Source: an uncultured bacterium (lineage in GTDB: Bacteria > Bacillota > Clostridia > Lachnospirales > Lachnospiraceae). Taken from it: a stretch of 5,026 nucleotides of DNA. A program made the position numbers and the translations under genes. The notes beneath the pieces were generated by a model that was given only the letters and a program-made list of their open reading frames with translations, had not been told where the DNA came from and made no database searches. Positions 1 through 5,026 of the stretch are shown one piece after another (the stretch's first letter is position 1; the number at the start of each line of letters is the position of its first letter). The stretch covers positions 1 to 5,026 of the forward strand of contig CAMTFT010000183.1 in assembly GCA_947071365.1 (NCBI GenBank), written 5' to 3'.

Positions 1-507
1 ATTCCCTTTGGGGCGGGCAGCCTGGCAGGGCAGGCCGGGATAAATGTGCTGCTTAGATGGTGTTCCTCCCTGGGGTTTCTGGCAGTGGGATATTTTGCTG
101 CTGATTTTGTGATAAAAAAGGACGTTCCGGTATGGCTTTTGATTGTGGGATGGGCAGCGGATATCGCACTGGCTCTGTATAACGGCAAGACCGGGATCTA
201 TAAACTGACATTTTCCAATCCGGTACTGTTTACGGTTTGCGGTATTTGCGGTTCTCTGCTGGTGATCTTTTCGTTGAAAAAAATCAGATTGGAAGCGTTG
301 GAATTTCTGGGAACGAATACACTTGCCATTCTGGGACTTCATATAATTGTGCTGCGTATCTTGCAGGAAATAGTGGGGCTGAATACGGAGAGCTATGTGG
401 GCGGTATTGCTGCGATGACGCTGCTCTGTGCGGTTTTGGCTCCGGCAAATGTTATTATGGGATATTTTTTGCCGGCTGTGGCAGGAAAAAAGCGCAGGAA
501 AGCGTAA
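1..507 (+). CDS. Membrane acyltransferase, family 3 (C-terminal part, 5' end outside window)
   Basis: The reading frame is open from base 1 to the TAA at 505-507, giving 168 residues with no start inside the window, so only the C-terminal half or less is present. The fragment is very hydrophobic, with likely membrane segments at about residues 21-39, 43-60, 74-92, 107-126 and 132-158. It ends in a basic tail (KKRRKA). The stretch FLGTNTLAILGLH (residues 102-114), after a hydrophobic segment starting SNPVLF, resembles the late part of acyltransferase family 3 proteins (Pfam Acyl_transf_3), where a FLGKNSL-like motif and a histidine recur. Such proteins usually move acetyl or other acyl groups onto surface sugars or polymers at the membrane. 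The acceptor cannot be inferred because the N-terminal catalytic part is missing. The GTG at 46 is an internal valine codon, not a start. The gene is followed by an independent promoter and looks unrelated to the ECF genes. Confidence 0.72.
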   Translation: MPFGAGSLAGQAGINVLLRWCSSLGFLAVGYFAADFVIKKDVPVWLLIVGWAADIALALYNGKTGIYKLTFSNPVLFTVCGICGSLLVIFSLKKIRLEALEFLGTNTLAILGLHIIVLRILQEIVGLNTESYVGGIAAMTLLCAVLAPANVIMGYFLPAVAGKKRRKA

Positions 508-553
508 GGGAATCTATAAGAAAGTTATACGGGCGGACAAATAGCGGCGCGGC

Positions 554-582
554 TTGCATTTTGCAGGAGTAGTTGCTATAAT
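554..582 (+). promoter_or_regulatory. Sigma-A type promoter for the ecfA1-ecfA2-ecfT-truA cluster
   Basis: A -35 box TTGCAT (554-559) is separated by exactly 17 bp from a perfect -10 box TATAAT (577-582). A TG at 574-575 gives an extended -10. Transcription would start near 589-590, leaving a leader of roughly 47 nt before the ecfA1 ATG at 637. It lies in the only gap upstream of the ECF genes, so the cluster probably has its own promoter here. Confidence 0.75.
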
Positions 583-625
583 CGAACACAGCAATTGAGT
601 GTGTGTAAAAAAAGGATTTTACATT

Positions 626-630
626 GGTGG
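626..630 (+). promoter_or_regulatory. Ribosome binding site deciding the ecfA1 start
   Basis: GGTGG lies 6 nt before the ATG at 637 and is a one-base variant of GGAGG. The frame is also open from a TTG at 595, but that codon has no Shine-Dalgarno sequence and would sit only a few bases from the predicted transcription start. It would also add 14 residues ([13 protein letters not shown] region) not expected in EcfA proteins. Confidence 0.55.
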
Positions 631-636
631 TATGAG

Positions 637-1494
637 ATGAACATAATTAAGGCGAGAAAAATTGCGTTCGATTATCTGAAAATGGATGAAGAGGGAAAGG
701 TGGAATCACGTTCCAGGGCCGTGGACGATGTGGATCTGGATGTGCAGGCGGGTGATTTTGTGGCGATTCTCGGGCATAACGGTTCCGGAAAATCCACGCT
801 GGCGAAGCATATCAATGCGATCCTGCTCCCGACGGAGGGAACTCTTTTTGTGGACGGCAAGGACACGAAGGACGAGTCGAAGCTATGGGAGATCCGCCAG
901 ACGGCAGGAATGGTGTTTCAGAACCCGGACAACCAGATCATCGGTACGATCGTAGATGAGGACGTAGGATTCGGCCCGGAAAATATGGGCGTTCCGCAGC
1001 AGGAGATCTGGGAGCGGGTGGAGAAGAGCCTGAAAGCCGTCGGCATGTGGGAGTACCGTTCCCATTCTCCGAATAAGCTTTCCGGCGGACAGAAGCAGCG
1101 TGTGGCGATTGCCGGTGTCGTTGCGATGCGCCCGAAATGTATCGTTCTCGATGAGCCCACGGCTATGCTGGATCCCAACGGCCGCAAAGAGGTCATCCGC
1201 ACGGTGCATGAGCTGAATCAGAAGGAGCATGTCACGGTTCTGCTGATCACCCATTATATGGAAGAAGTAATTCAGGCAGACAAGGTGATCGTCATGGATC
1301 AGGGAAAGATCGTGATGCAGGGCACGCCGCGGGAGGTCTTCTCCCATGTGGAGGAGCTGAAGAGTTACCGGCTTGACGTGCCGCAGGCGACGCTGGTGGC
1401 GCATGAACTGAAGAAGGCGGGATTGGATTTGCCGGATGGCATTTTATCGAATGAAGAGCTGGTGGATGCGTTGCAGAAGCTTAATGCTTGCTGA
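637..1494 (+). CDS. ecfA1: Energy-coupling factor transporter ATPase EcfA1
   Basis: This is one of the two cytoplasmic ATPases of an ECF-type vitamin/micronutrient importer. It is expected to pair with EcfA2 and drive EcfT. The 285-residue product has a full ABC nucleotide-binding domain: Walker [10 protein letters not shown] (46-54), Q-loop FQNPDNQ with Q95, signature LSGGQKQ (148-154), Walker B CIVLDE with catalytic E173, D-loop AMLD (176-179) and switch H206. The FQNPDNQ Q-loop and the MLDP D-loop are typical of the EcfA1 paralogue, as against FQYPEHQ and GLDP in EcfA2. A C-terminal region from about residue 235 ([12 protein letters not shown] onward) matches the extra domain of EcfA/CbiO proteins. 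Length is normal for the family and no key residue is missing. The start is ATG 637, chosen from the RBS and the family-like N-terminus ([13 protein letters not shown]). Databases may call it CbiO, but there are no cobalt-uptake genes here. Confidence 0.95.
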   Translation: MNIIKARKIAFDYLKMDEEGKVESRSRAVDDVDLDVQAGDFVAILGHNGSGKSTLAKHINAILLPTEGTLFVDGKDTKDESKLWEIRQTAGMVFQNPDNQIIGTIVDEDVGFGPENMGVPQQEIWERVEKSLKAVGMWEYRSHSPNKLSGGQKQRVAIAGVVAMRPKCIVLDEPTAMLDPNGRKEVIRTVHELNQKEHVTVLLITHYMEEVIQADKVIVMDQGKIVMQGTPREVFSHVEELKSYRLDVPQATLVAHELKKAGLDLPDGILSNEELVDALQKLNAC

Positions 1495-1516
1495 GATATA
1501 CGGCCAGGTACATTGG

Positions 1517-1591
1517 GCAACTGGGCTCGGAAACATCTCAGAGAAGGACCTGTAGGGGTGTCCACTCTGAGATATTTCCGAACCTGGTCGC
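1517..1591 (+). repeat. Long hairpin element, copy 1 (ecfA1-ecfA2 gap)
   Basis: The arms at 1528-1543 and 1565-1580 pair at 15 of 16 positions (only C1534 opposite A1574 fails). They enclose a 21-nt loop (1544-1564) that can form a small inner GGAC/GTCC stem (1546-1549 with 1560-1563). A weaker outer stem continues through 1517-1527 and 1581-1591 with two G-U pairs and two mismatches. No T-run follows, so it is not a standard intrinsic terminator. A second copy with nearly the same loop lies at 4301-4371 in the same orientation. It fills most of the 136-bp gap between two genes whose products work as a heterodimer, so it could affect mRNA stability or the ratio of the two ATPases; that role is inference. 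Confidence 0.85.
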
Positions 1592-1616
1592 ACTGGTATA
1601 GCGATGCGGCCGAATG

Positions 1617-1622
1617 AAAGGA
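1617..1622 (+). promoter_or_regulatory. Ribosome binding site deciding the ecfA2 start
   Basis: AAAGGA lies 8 nt before the ATG at 1631. An in-frame ATG at 1604 would add nine residues (MRPNERTKF), has no Shine-Dalgarno sequence and lies close behind the hairpin element, so 1631 is preferred. Confidence 0.7.
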
Positions 1623-1630
1623 CAAAATTC

Positions 1631-2482
1631 ATGGCAATCAGGATTGAACATTTGAATTATATATACAGCGCCGGGACAGCATTTGAGCGGCATGCGCTTG
1701 AGGATATCAATCTGGAGCTGCCGGATGGACAGTTTATCGGCGTTATCGGTCATACCGGTTCCGGGAAGTCCACGCTGATCCAGCATTTGAACGGGCTTTT
1801 GAGGGCCACCTCCGGGGCGGTATATTACAATGATAAAAATATATACGATGAGGGCTATGATATGAAGAGCCTTCGCAGCAAGGTTGGGCTTGTATTCCAG
1901 TATCCGGAGCATCAATTGTTTGAGGCGGATGTATTTACGGATGTCTGCTTTGGGCCGAAGAATCTGGGGCTTTCAAAGGAGGAAGTGGAGGCCCGGGCGT
2001 ATGAAGCCTTAAAGCTGGTGGGCCTTAAGGAAAAATATTACAAAATGTCGCCCTTTGAGCTGTCCGGCGGCCAGAAGAGGCGTGTGGCGATCGCCGGGAT
2101 CCTTGCGATGAACCCCGATGTGCTTGTGCTGGACGAGCCGACGGCAGGATTGGACCCGAAGGGCAGGGATGACATTCTGGATCAGGTAGCCAGGCTGCAT
2201 CGGGAGAAAAAGATAACGGTGGTTCTCGTATCCCACAGTATGGAGGATGTTGCCAGGTATGTGGATCGGATCATCGTTATGAACAGGGGGCAGGTCATGT
2301 TCGACGATACGCCCCGGGAGGTTTTTAAGCATTATAAGGAGCTGGAGTCTGTGGGACTTGCTGCGCCGCAGGTGACGTATCTGATGCATGAGCTTCAGGA
2401 GAAGGGATGGGATATTCCGGCGGATGCCACGACGGTGGAGGAGGCTGCGAAAGAGATCCTGACGTATCTGAAGACCGTATAA
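1631..2482 (+). CDS. ecfA2: Energy-coupling factor transporter ATPase EcfA2
   Basis: This is the second ATPase of the ECF module, expected to form a heterodimer with EcfA1 and transmit ATP hydrolysis to EcfT. The product has 283 residues. Motifs in order are Walker A GHTGSGKST (40-48), Q-loop FQYPEHQLFE (89-98, Q90), signature LSGGQKR (144-150), Walker B VLVLDE with E169, D-loop AGLD (172-175) and switch H202. FQYPEHQLFE and the N-terminal IYSAGTAFERHALEDINLEL are characteristic of the EcfA2 paralogue rather than EcfA1. All catalytic residues are present and the length is normal. It lies 136 bp after ecfA1, a wide gap for partners that are usually closely spaced, and that gap holds a long hairpin. 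It is followed by 161 bp containing a direct repeat before ecfT. The start at 1631 rests on the RBS and on the family-like MAIRIEHLNYIYS beginning. Confidence 0.95.
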   Translation: MAIRIEHLNYIYSAGTAFERHALEDINLELPDGQFIGVIGHTGSGKSTLIQHLNGLLRATSGAVYYNDKNIYDEGYDMKSLRSKVGLVFQYPEHQLFEADVFTDVCFGPKNLGLSKEEVEARAYEALKLVGLKEKYYKMSPFELSGGQKRRVAIAGILAMNPDVLVLDEPTAGLDPKGRDDILDQVARLHREKKITVVLVSHSMEDVARYVDRIIVMNRGQVMFDDTPREVFKHYKELESVGLAAPQVTYLMHELQEKGWDIPADATTVEEAAKEILTYLKTV

Positions 2483-2498
2483 GTATGAAAGTCGCCTC

Positions 2499-2532
2499 AA
2501 TAGCCGTTTCCAGATGCCGTGCTCTGGTAAAT
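2499..2532 (+). repeat. Direct repeat, unit 1 (ecfA2-ecfT gap)
   Basis: This 34-bp unit matches the unit at 2567-2600 at 29 of 34 positions, with a 68-bp offset. The core begins GTTTCCAGATGCC and ends TAAAT. Within it CCAGA (2510-2514) and TCTGG (2523-2527) form a short inverted repeat, not conserved in unit 2. It starts 17 bp after the ecfA2 stop, in a region without genes. Confidence 0.8.
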
Positions 2533-2566
2533 CTGTTTACGGATAGTTGGGGCATTCAGCATCAGA

Positions 2567-2600
2567 AACAGTCGTTTCCAGATGCCATGCTCCGATAAAT
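2567..2600 (+). repeat. Direct repeat, unit 2, with overlapping hairpin (ecfA2-ecfT gap)
   Basis: This is the second copy of the unit at 2499-2532 (29 of 34 identical). Its first part also takes part in a hairpin at 2559-2585. There GCATC (2559-2563) pairs with GATGC (2581-2585), and GAAAC (2565-2569) with GTTTC (2574-2578), around an AGTC loop. No T-run follows and no open frame of coding quality covers it. The rest of the 161-bp gap shows no convincing promoter. Confidence 0.78.
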
Positions 2601-2643
2601 TACTGAGTGTGGATCGAAAACAAGTATAAGAAAGAAGAGAACC

Positions 2644-3462
2644 ATGTTAAGAGATATTACGTTAGGCCAATATTATCCGGCGAATTCCGTCATTCATAAA
2701 CTGGACCCAAGAGTAAAGCTCGCAGGAACGATGGTATTTATTGTATCGCTGTATGCATTCCGTTCGGTGGAAGCGTACATTGCAGCGACCGCTTTTCTGG
2801 CGGCTGTGATCCATATTTCCAAAGTTCCCTTCAAATTTATGGTGAAGGGCCTGAAATCAATTTTTATGCTGATGATGATTACCGTGGTGTTCAACCTGTT
2901 TCTGACTCGGGGAACGCCTGTTTTTCACATCTGGGTGCTGACAGTGACAAAAGAAGGTATCGAGACGGCCGTCTTCATGGCGATACGTCTCGTCTATCTG
3001 ATCCTCGGCTCCTCTGTCATGACGCTTACGACGACACCGAACGATCTGACGGACGGTCTGGAAAAATCCCTGGGGCCGCTGCGCAGGATCCGGGTGCCGG
3101 TACATGAGATCGCGATGATGATGTCGATTGCTCTTCGTTTTATCCCGATCCTGCTGGATGAGACGGACAAGATCATGAAAGCGCAGATGGCAAGGGGCGC
3201 GGATTTTGAATCCGGCGGCCTGATCCAGAAGGCAAAAAATATGATCCCGCTTCTGGTGCCTCTGTTCATTTCGGCTTTCCGCCGGGCGAACGATCTTGCC
3301 ATGGCGATGGAGGCAAGAGGATATCACGGCGGCGAGGGAAGGACGAAGATGAAGCCGCTGGTTTACCAGCGCAGGGACAAACTGGCATACCTTTTGCTTT
3401 TGCTGTACCTCGTGCTGCTGTTTTTCGTGAACCGCATCGGATTTTTTGCCGGATTATTCTAG
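2644..3462 (+). CDS. ecfT: Energy-coupling factor transporter transmembrane protein EcfT
   Basis: This is the membrane scaffold of the ECF importer. It links the EcfA1/EcfA2 ATPases to interchangeable S components that bind the vitamin or other substrate. The 272-residue product starts with the family-typical segment HKLDPRVKL (18-26). Hydrophobic segments follow at about 27-60 (probably two helices), 71-90, 105-128 and 247-266, with more amphipathic helices between. The cytoplasmic coupling region carries both Ala-Arg-Gly signatures, MARGAD around 183-185 and MEARGYHG around 224-226, which dock in the ATPase grooves. The protein is complete and normal in length. The ATG at 2644 is preceded by only a weak purine-rich RBS (AAGAAGAGA, 2632-2640), poorer than those of its neighbours, so it may be translated less efficiently. 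With no S-component gene nearby, this is most simply the shared group II module. It could be misread as CbiQ, but no cobalt genes are present. Confidence 0.95.
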   Translation: MLRDITLGQYYPANSVIHKLDPRVKLAGTMVFIVSLYAFRSVEAYIAATAFLAAVIHISKVPFKFMVKGLKSIFMLMMITVVFNLFLTRGTPVFHIWVLTVTKEGIETAVFMAIRLVYLILGSSVMTLTTTPNDLTDGLEKSLGPLRRIRVPVHEIAMMMSIALRFIPILLDETDKIMKAQMARGADFESGGLIQKAKNMIPLLVPLFISAFRRANDLAMAMEARGYHGGEGRTKMKPLVYQRRDKLAYLLLLLYLVLLFFVNRIGFFAGLF

Positions 3463-3535
3463 GCATTTACAAACAGAAATTTTGGTTTCGTTTTATCTGA
3501 ATCGGGCATATAGAAGATATGAAAAAACTGTCGCG

Positions 3536-3540
3536 GGAGG
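3536..3540 (+). promoter_or_regulatory. Ribosome binding site deciding the truA start
   Basis: GGAGG (part of GGGAGGG, 3535-3541) lies 4 nt before the ATG at 3545. The spacing is a little short but the match is strong. An in-frame ATG at 3446 inside ecfT would add 33 residues unlike TruA and is not supported. Confidence 0.75.
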
Positions 3541-3544
3541 GTTT

Positions 3545-4297
3545 ATGAAGCGAGTAAAGCTGACCGTCGCGTATGACGGGACGAACTACTGCGGCTGGCA
3601 GGTCCAGCCGAACGGTGTGACGATAGAAAGTGAATTGAATAAGCATTTAAGTGAGCTTCTGAAGGAGGATATACACGTCATCGGGGCGAGCCGCACGGAT
3701 TCCGGTGTACACGCCCGCGGAAATGTGGCTGTGTTCGATACTTCTGCAAGAATGCCGGCGGAGAAGATATCCTACGCGATGAATACGCGGCTGCCGGAGG
3801 ATATACGGATTCAGGATTCCTGCGAGGTATCATCTGATTTTCATCCGCGCTTTTGCAGGACAGTCAAGACATACGAATACAAAATCTGCAACAGGAGATT
3901 TCCAGACCCCTGCAGCAGACTGTATTCGTTGTTTTATTATTGGGATCTGGATGAGAAAAAAATGCAGCAGGCTGCGGATCATCTCGTGGGTACGCATGAT
4001 TTCACCAGCTTTTGCACCCACAAGCCGGAGGTGACGAACCACGTCCGGACGATCTACAGCCTTACTGTGATCCGTGATGGAGATATGATCACGATAAGGA
4101 TCCGGGGCAACGGCTTCCTCTACAATATGGTGCGCATCATCGCCGGGACGCTGCTTCGCGTCGGAAGCGGGATGATGGAGCCGGAGCAGATCCCGGAGAT
4201 CCTCAGGGCGCGGGATCGAAGTCTTGCGGGGGATACGGCAAGGCCGCAGGGGCTTACGCTGGTGAAAATTGAGTATCCGGAGCACGAAACAGTTTAA
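3545..4297 (+). CDS. truA: tRNA pseudouridine(38-40) synthase TruA
   Basis: TruA converts uridine to pseudouridine at positions 38, 39 and 40 in the anticodon arm of many tRNAs, in the cytoplasm. The 250-residue product has the expected N-terminus KLTVAYDGTNYCGWQ (5-19) and the catalytic motif GASRTDSGVHA (47-57) with nucleophile D52. It also has the conserved KTYEYKI around 108-114, GTHDFTSF (149-156), GNGFLYNMVR (188-197) and the closing TARPQGLTL (231-239). Nothing essential is missing and the length is typical. It lies 82 bp after ecfT on the same strand, the usual Firmicutes order, where it is a passenger of the ECF operon with no known link to transport. A nine-codon frame (3519-3548) overlaps its start and may couple translation. 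Downstream, the second hairpin element begins 3 bp after the stop codon. Confidence 0.96.
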   Translation: MKRVKLTVAYDGTNYCGWQVQPNGVTIESELNKHLSELLKEDIHVIGASRTDSGVHARGNVAVFDTSARMPAEKISYAMNTRLPEDIRIQDSCEVSSDFHPRFCRTVKTYEYKICNRRFPDPCSRLYSLFYYWDLDEKKMQQAADHLVGTHDFTSFCTHKPEVTNHVRTIYSLTVIRDGDMITIRIRGNGFLYNMVRIIAGTLLRVGSGMMEPEQIPEILRARDRSLAGDTARPQGLTLVKIEYPEHETV

Positions 4298-4300
4298 GAA

Positions 4301-4371
4301 GGCATGATTTGAAAATATCGCAGAGAAGGATCTGCAGGGGCGTCCACTCTGCGATATTTTCAAACCATGCC
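4301..4371 (+). repeat. Long hairpin element, copy 2 (between truA and the DUF402 gene)
   Basis: The arms at 4301-4325 and 4347-4371 pair at 24 of 25 positions (only A4307 opposite C4365 fails) around a 21-nt loop (4326-4346). The loop is 18 of 21 identical to that of copy 1. The three differences are transitions, and one keeps the small inner stem as a T-G pair (T4331/G4342). It fills the space between two convergent genes and could end or protect transcripts from both sides. There is no T-run on either side, so it is not a canonical intrinsic terminator. Confidence 0.9.
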
Positions 4372-4382
4372 ATCAAGCAAGT

Positions 4383-4865
4383 TCAAGCGTTCTCGTAGTC
4401 CTCAATATACTTCTTCAATTTTTCAAAAGCCCCCTTATAGATCAGGGACAGCAGCTTGTCCGTCCGCCGAAGCGCAAGCTGCATCTGCTCAGGAGTGATC
4501 AGGCCGTCCCGGGCAGCGTCGGCCAGCTCGTCCAGGTCGACAACGCGGACAAAGCCGTCAGGATAAACAATGACATCCACCAGCAGGTCAGTAAAAACGT
4601 ATGTACTTTCAGACGCATTAAAGGTCTGTGAAATAATGTCGCAGTACCAACTGATCAGACGGCCCTCGTGGTCATAAAATTTGCTGACCTTGAAGCCGCG
4701 CTCCAGAAAATAGCAGGAATAACCGTGGTGCAGCGTCTTCTTGGGGCGGATGGTATTCCATTTCGTAACGATCACTTCCGAATCATGATAAAGAATCTGG
4801 TCGTTTTCCAGGAGAATACACTCATCTGGAATGATTCTTTTTCTGTATAATTTCATTTCACTCAT
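4383..4865 (-). CDS. DUF402 domain protein (possible nucleoside phosphatase-like)
   Basis: The 160-residue cytoplasmic product resembles the DUF402 family. The central part has SWYCDIISQ (around 72-80), then TDLLVDVIVYPDGFVRVVDLDEL, with the Asp/Glu-rich pattern (DLLVDV and VVDLDEL) that binds metal in characterised members. A helical tail (about 120-160) rich in Lys, Leu and Glu follows. Some relatives in Bacillus and Staphylococcus (Ntdp type) hydrolyse nucleoside tri- and diphosphates, while others are fused to RNA-binding domains. Which activity applies here is not known. The first start, at 4865, is favoured because AGGAGG (4879-4874 on the minus strand) lies 8 nt upstream. A second ATG three codons on is too close to tell apart by length alone. 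The gene is convergent with truA, complete, and followed within 12 bp by the hairpin element, and is probably transcribed alone. Confidence 0.8.
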   Translation of the reverse strand: MSEMKLYRKRIIPDECILLENDQILYHDSEVIVTKWNTIRPKKTLHHGYSCYFLERGFKVSKFYDHEGRLISWYCDIISQTFNASESTYVFTDLLVDVIVYPDGFVRVVDLDELADAARDGLITPEQMQLALRRTDKLLSLIYKGAFEKLKKYIEDYENA

Positions 4866-4897
4866 CGAAACTCCCTCCTATATTATAACGGAAGTAA

Positions 4898-4947
4898 TTG
4901 TTCAGAATGCAGGTCACAGACAAACTGTTCTGAACTGTTACGAACAG
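4898..4947. promoter_or_regulatory. Candidate operator: three YTGTTNNGAA motifs upstream of the DUF402 gene
   Basis: TTGTTCAGAA (4898-4907), CTGTTCTGAA (4925-4934) and CTGTTACGAA (4935-4944) share a YTGTTNNGAA pattern. The last two are directly adjacent, one helical turn apart. CTGTTC (4925-4930) and GAACAG (4942-4947) also form an inverted repeat. The cluster lies 33-82 bp upstream of the gene start, where a repressor or activator would act. No regulator is known, so this is a candidate only. Confidence 0.35.
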
Positions 4948-4982
4948 AATATCAAAGATCACAAAAAAAGTCTATATAAAGC

Positions 4983-5026
4983 CTGTCTCTTATACACATC
5001 TCCGAGCCCACGAGACGGAGCTACAT
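4983..5026 (+). other. Illumina Nextera adapter sequence (artefact, not genomic)
   Basis: Positions 4983-5001 are the 19-bp Tn5 mosaic end as used in Nextera libraries (CTGTCTCTTATACACATCT). Next come the 15 bases of the read-2 adapter (5002-5016, CCGAGCCCACGAGAC), an 8-base i7 index GGAGCTAC (5017-5024) and AT, the first bases of the P7 side. The order and length match an adapter read-through exactly. Genuine sequence therefore ends at about 4982. Confidence 0.97.

Noticed and set aside
595..636. In-frame upstream TTG start for ecfA1 adding 14 residues
   Set aside because: It has no ribosome binding site, lies only a few bases from the predicted transcription start, and the added residues do not resemble EcfA N-termini.
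1594..1602. Extended -10-like TGGTATAGC as a promoter for ecfA2
   Set aside because: There is no recognisable -35 at the right distance and the -10 match is only partial.
1538..1915. Minus-strand frames across both hairpins giving similar peptides (ISQSGHPYRSFSEMF and ISQSGRPCRSFSAIF)
   Set aside because: The likeness comes from the shared hairpin sequence itself. The frames otherwise run antisense through ecfA2 and truA and lack coding character.
2499..2600. Short CRISPR array
   Set aside because: There are only two imperfect units, one gap of about 34 bp, and no cas genes or further units.
3446..3544. ATG at 3446 as a longer truA start overlapping ecfT
   Set aside because: The 33 added residues are unlike TruA, whereas the ATG at 3545 has a strong RBS and gives the normal N-terminus.
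3662..3675. Internal AAGGAGG-like site in truA suggesting a hidden start
   Set aside because: No start codon lies at a suitable distance and the truA frame is intact across it.
4301..4371. Intrinsic rho-independent terminator for truA
   Set aside because: The stem is long, but there is no T-run after it on either strand and the loop is large and conserved, so a dedicated element fits better.
4882..4887. TATAAT on the minus strand as the -10 box of the DUF402 gene
   Set aside because: A start about 7 nt downstream (near 4875) would fall inside the AGGAGG ribosome binding site, and there is no good -35 at 17 bp. The true promoter is probably further upstream.
4983..5001. Tn5 mosaic end as evidence of a transposon insertion
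   Set aside because: It is followed directly by the Nextera read-2 adapter and an 8-base index, so it is a library artefact.

Overview
The window looks like a chromosomal contig end from a Gram-positive Clostridia, most likely a Lachnospiraceae member. The reasons are moderate GC, strong purine-rich ribosome binding sites, and the Firmicutes gene order ecfA1-ecfA2-ecfT-truA. The species cannot be told from the sequence alone.

Layout: positions 1-507 hold the C-terminal part of a membrane acyltransferase (family 3) whose start lies outside the window. A good sigma-A type promoter at 554-582 follows. It drives a same-strand cluster of ecfA1 (637-1494), ecfA2 (1631-2482), ecfT (2644-3462) and truA (3545-4297). 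A DUF402 gene faces it convergently on the minus strand (4383-4865). The final 44 bases (4983-5026) are an untrimmed Illumina Nextera adapter, not genomic DNA.

Function: EcfA1 and EcfA2 are the two ATPases, and EcfT the transmembrane coupling protein, of a group II energy-coupling factor (ECF) transporter. This module powers vitamin or micronutrient uptake through separate substrate-binding S components. No S component is encoded here, so the substrate cannot be named. TruA is the tRNA pseudouridine synthase that often ends this operon.

The least ordinary part is between the genes. The ECF genes are unusually widely spaced (gaps of 136, 161 and 82 bp). Two of the gaps between plus-strand genes or beyond them, ecfA1-ecfA2 and truA-DUF402, carry the same long hairpin: a nearly invariant 21-nt loop on diverged arms that keep pairing through compensatory changes. 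The ecfA2-ecfT gap holds a different, imperfect 34-bp direct repeat. Upstream of the DUF402 gene are three copies of a YTGTTNNGAA motif that could be an operator. No defence system, mobile element gene, CRISPR array, tRNA or rRNA was seen.
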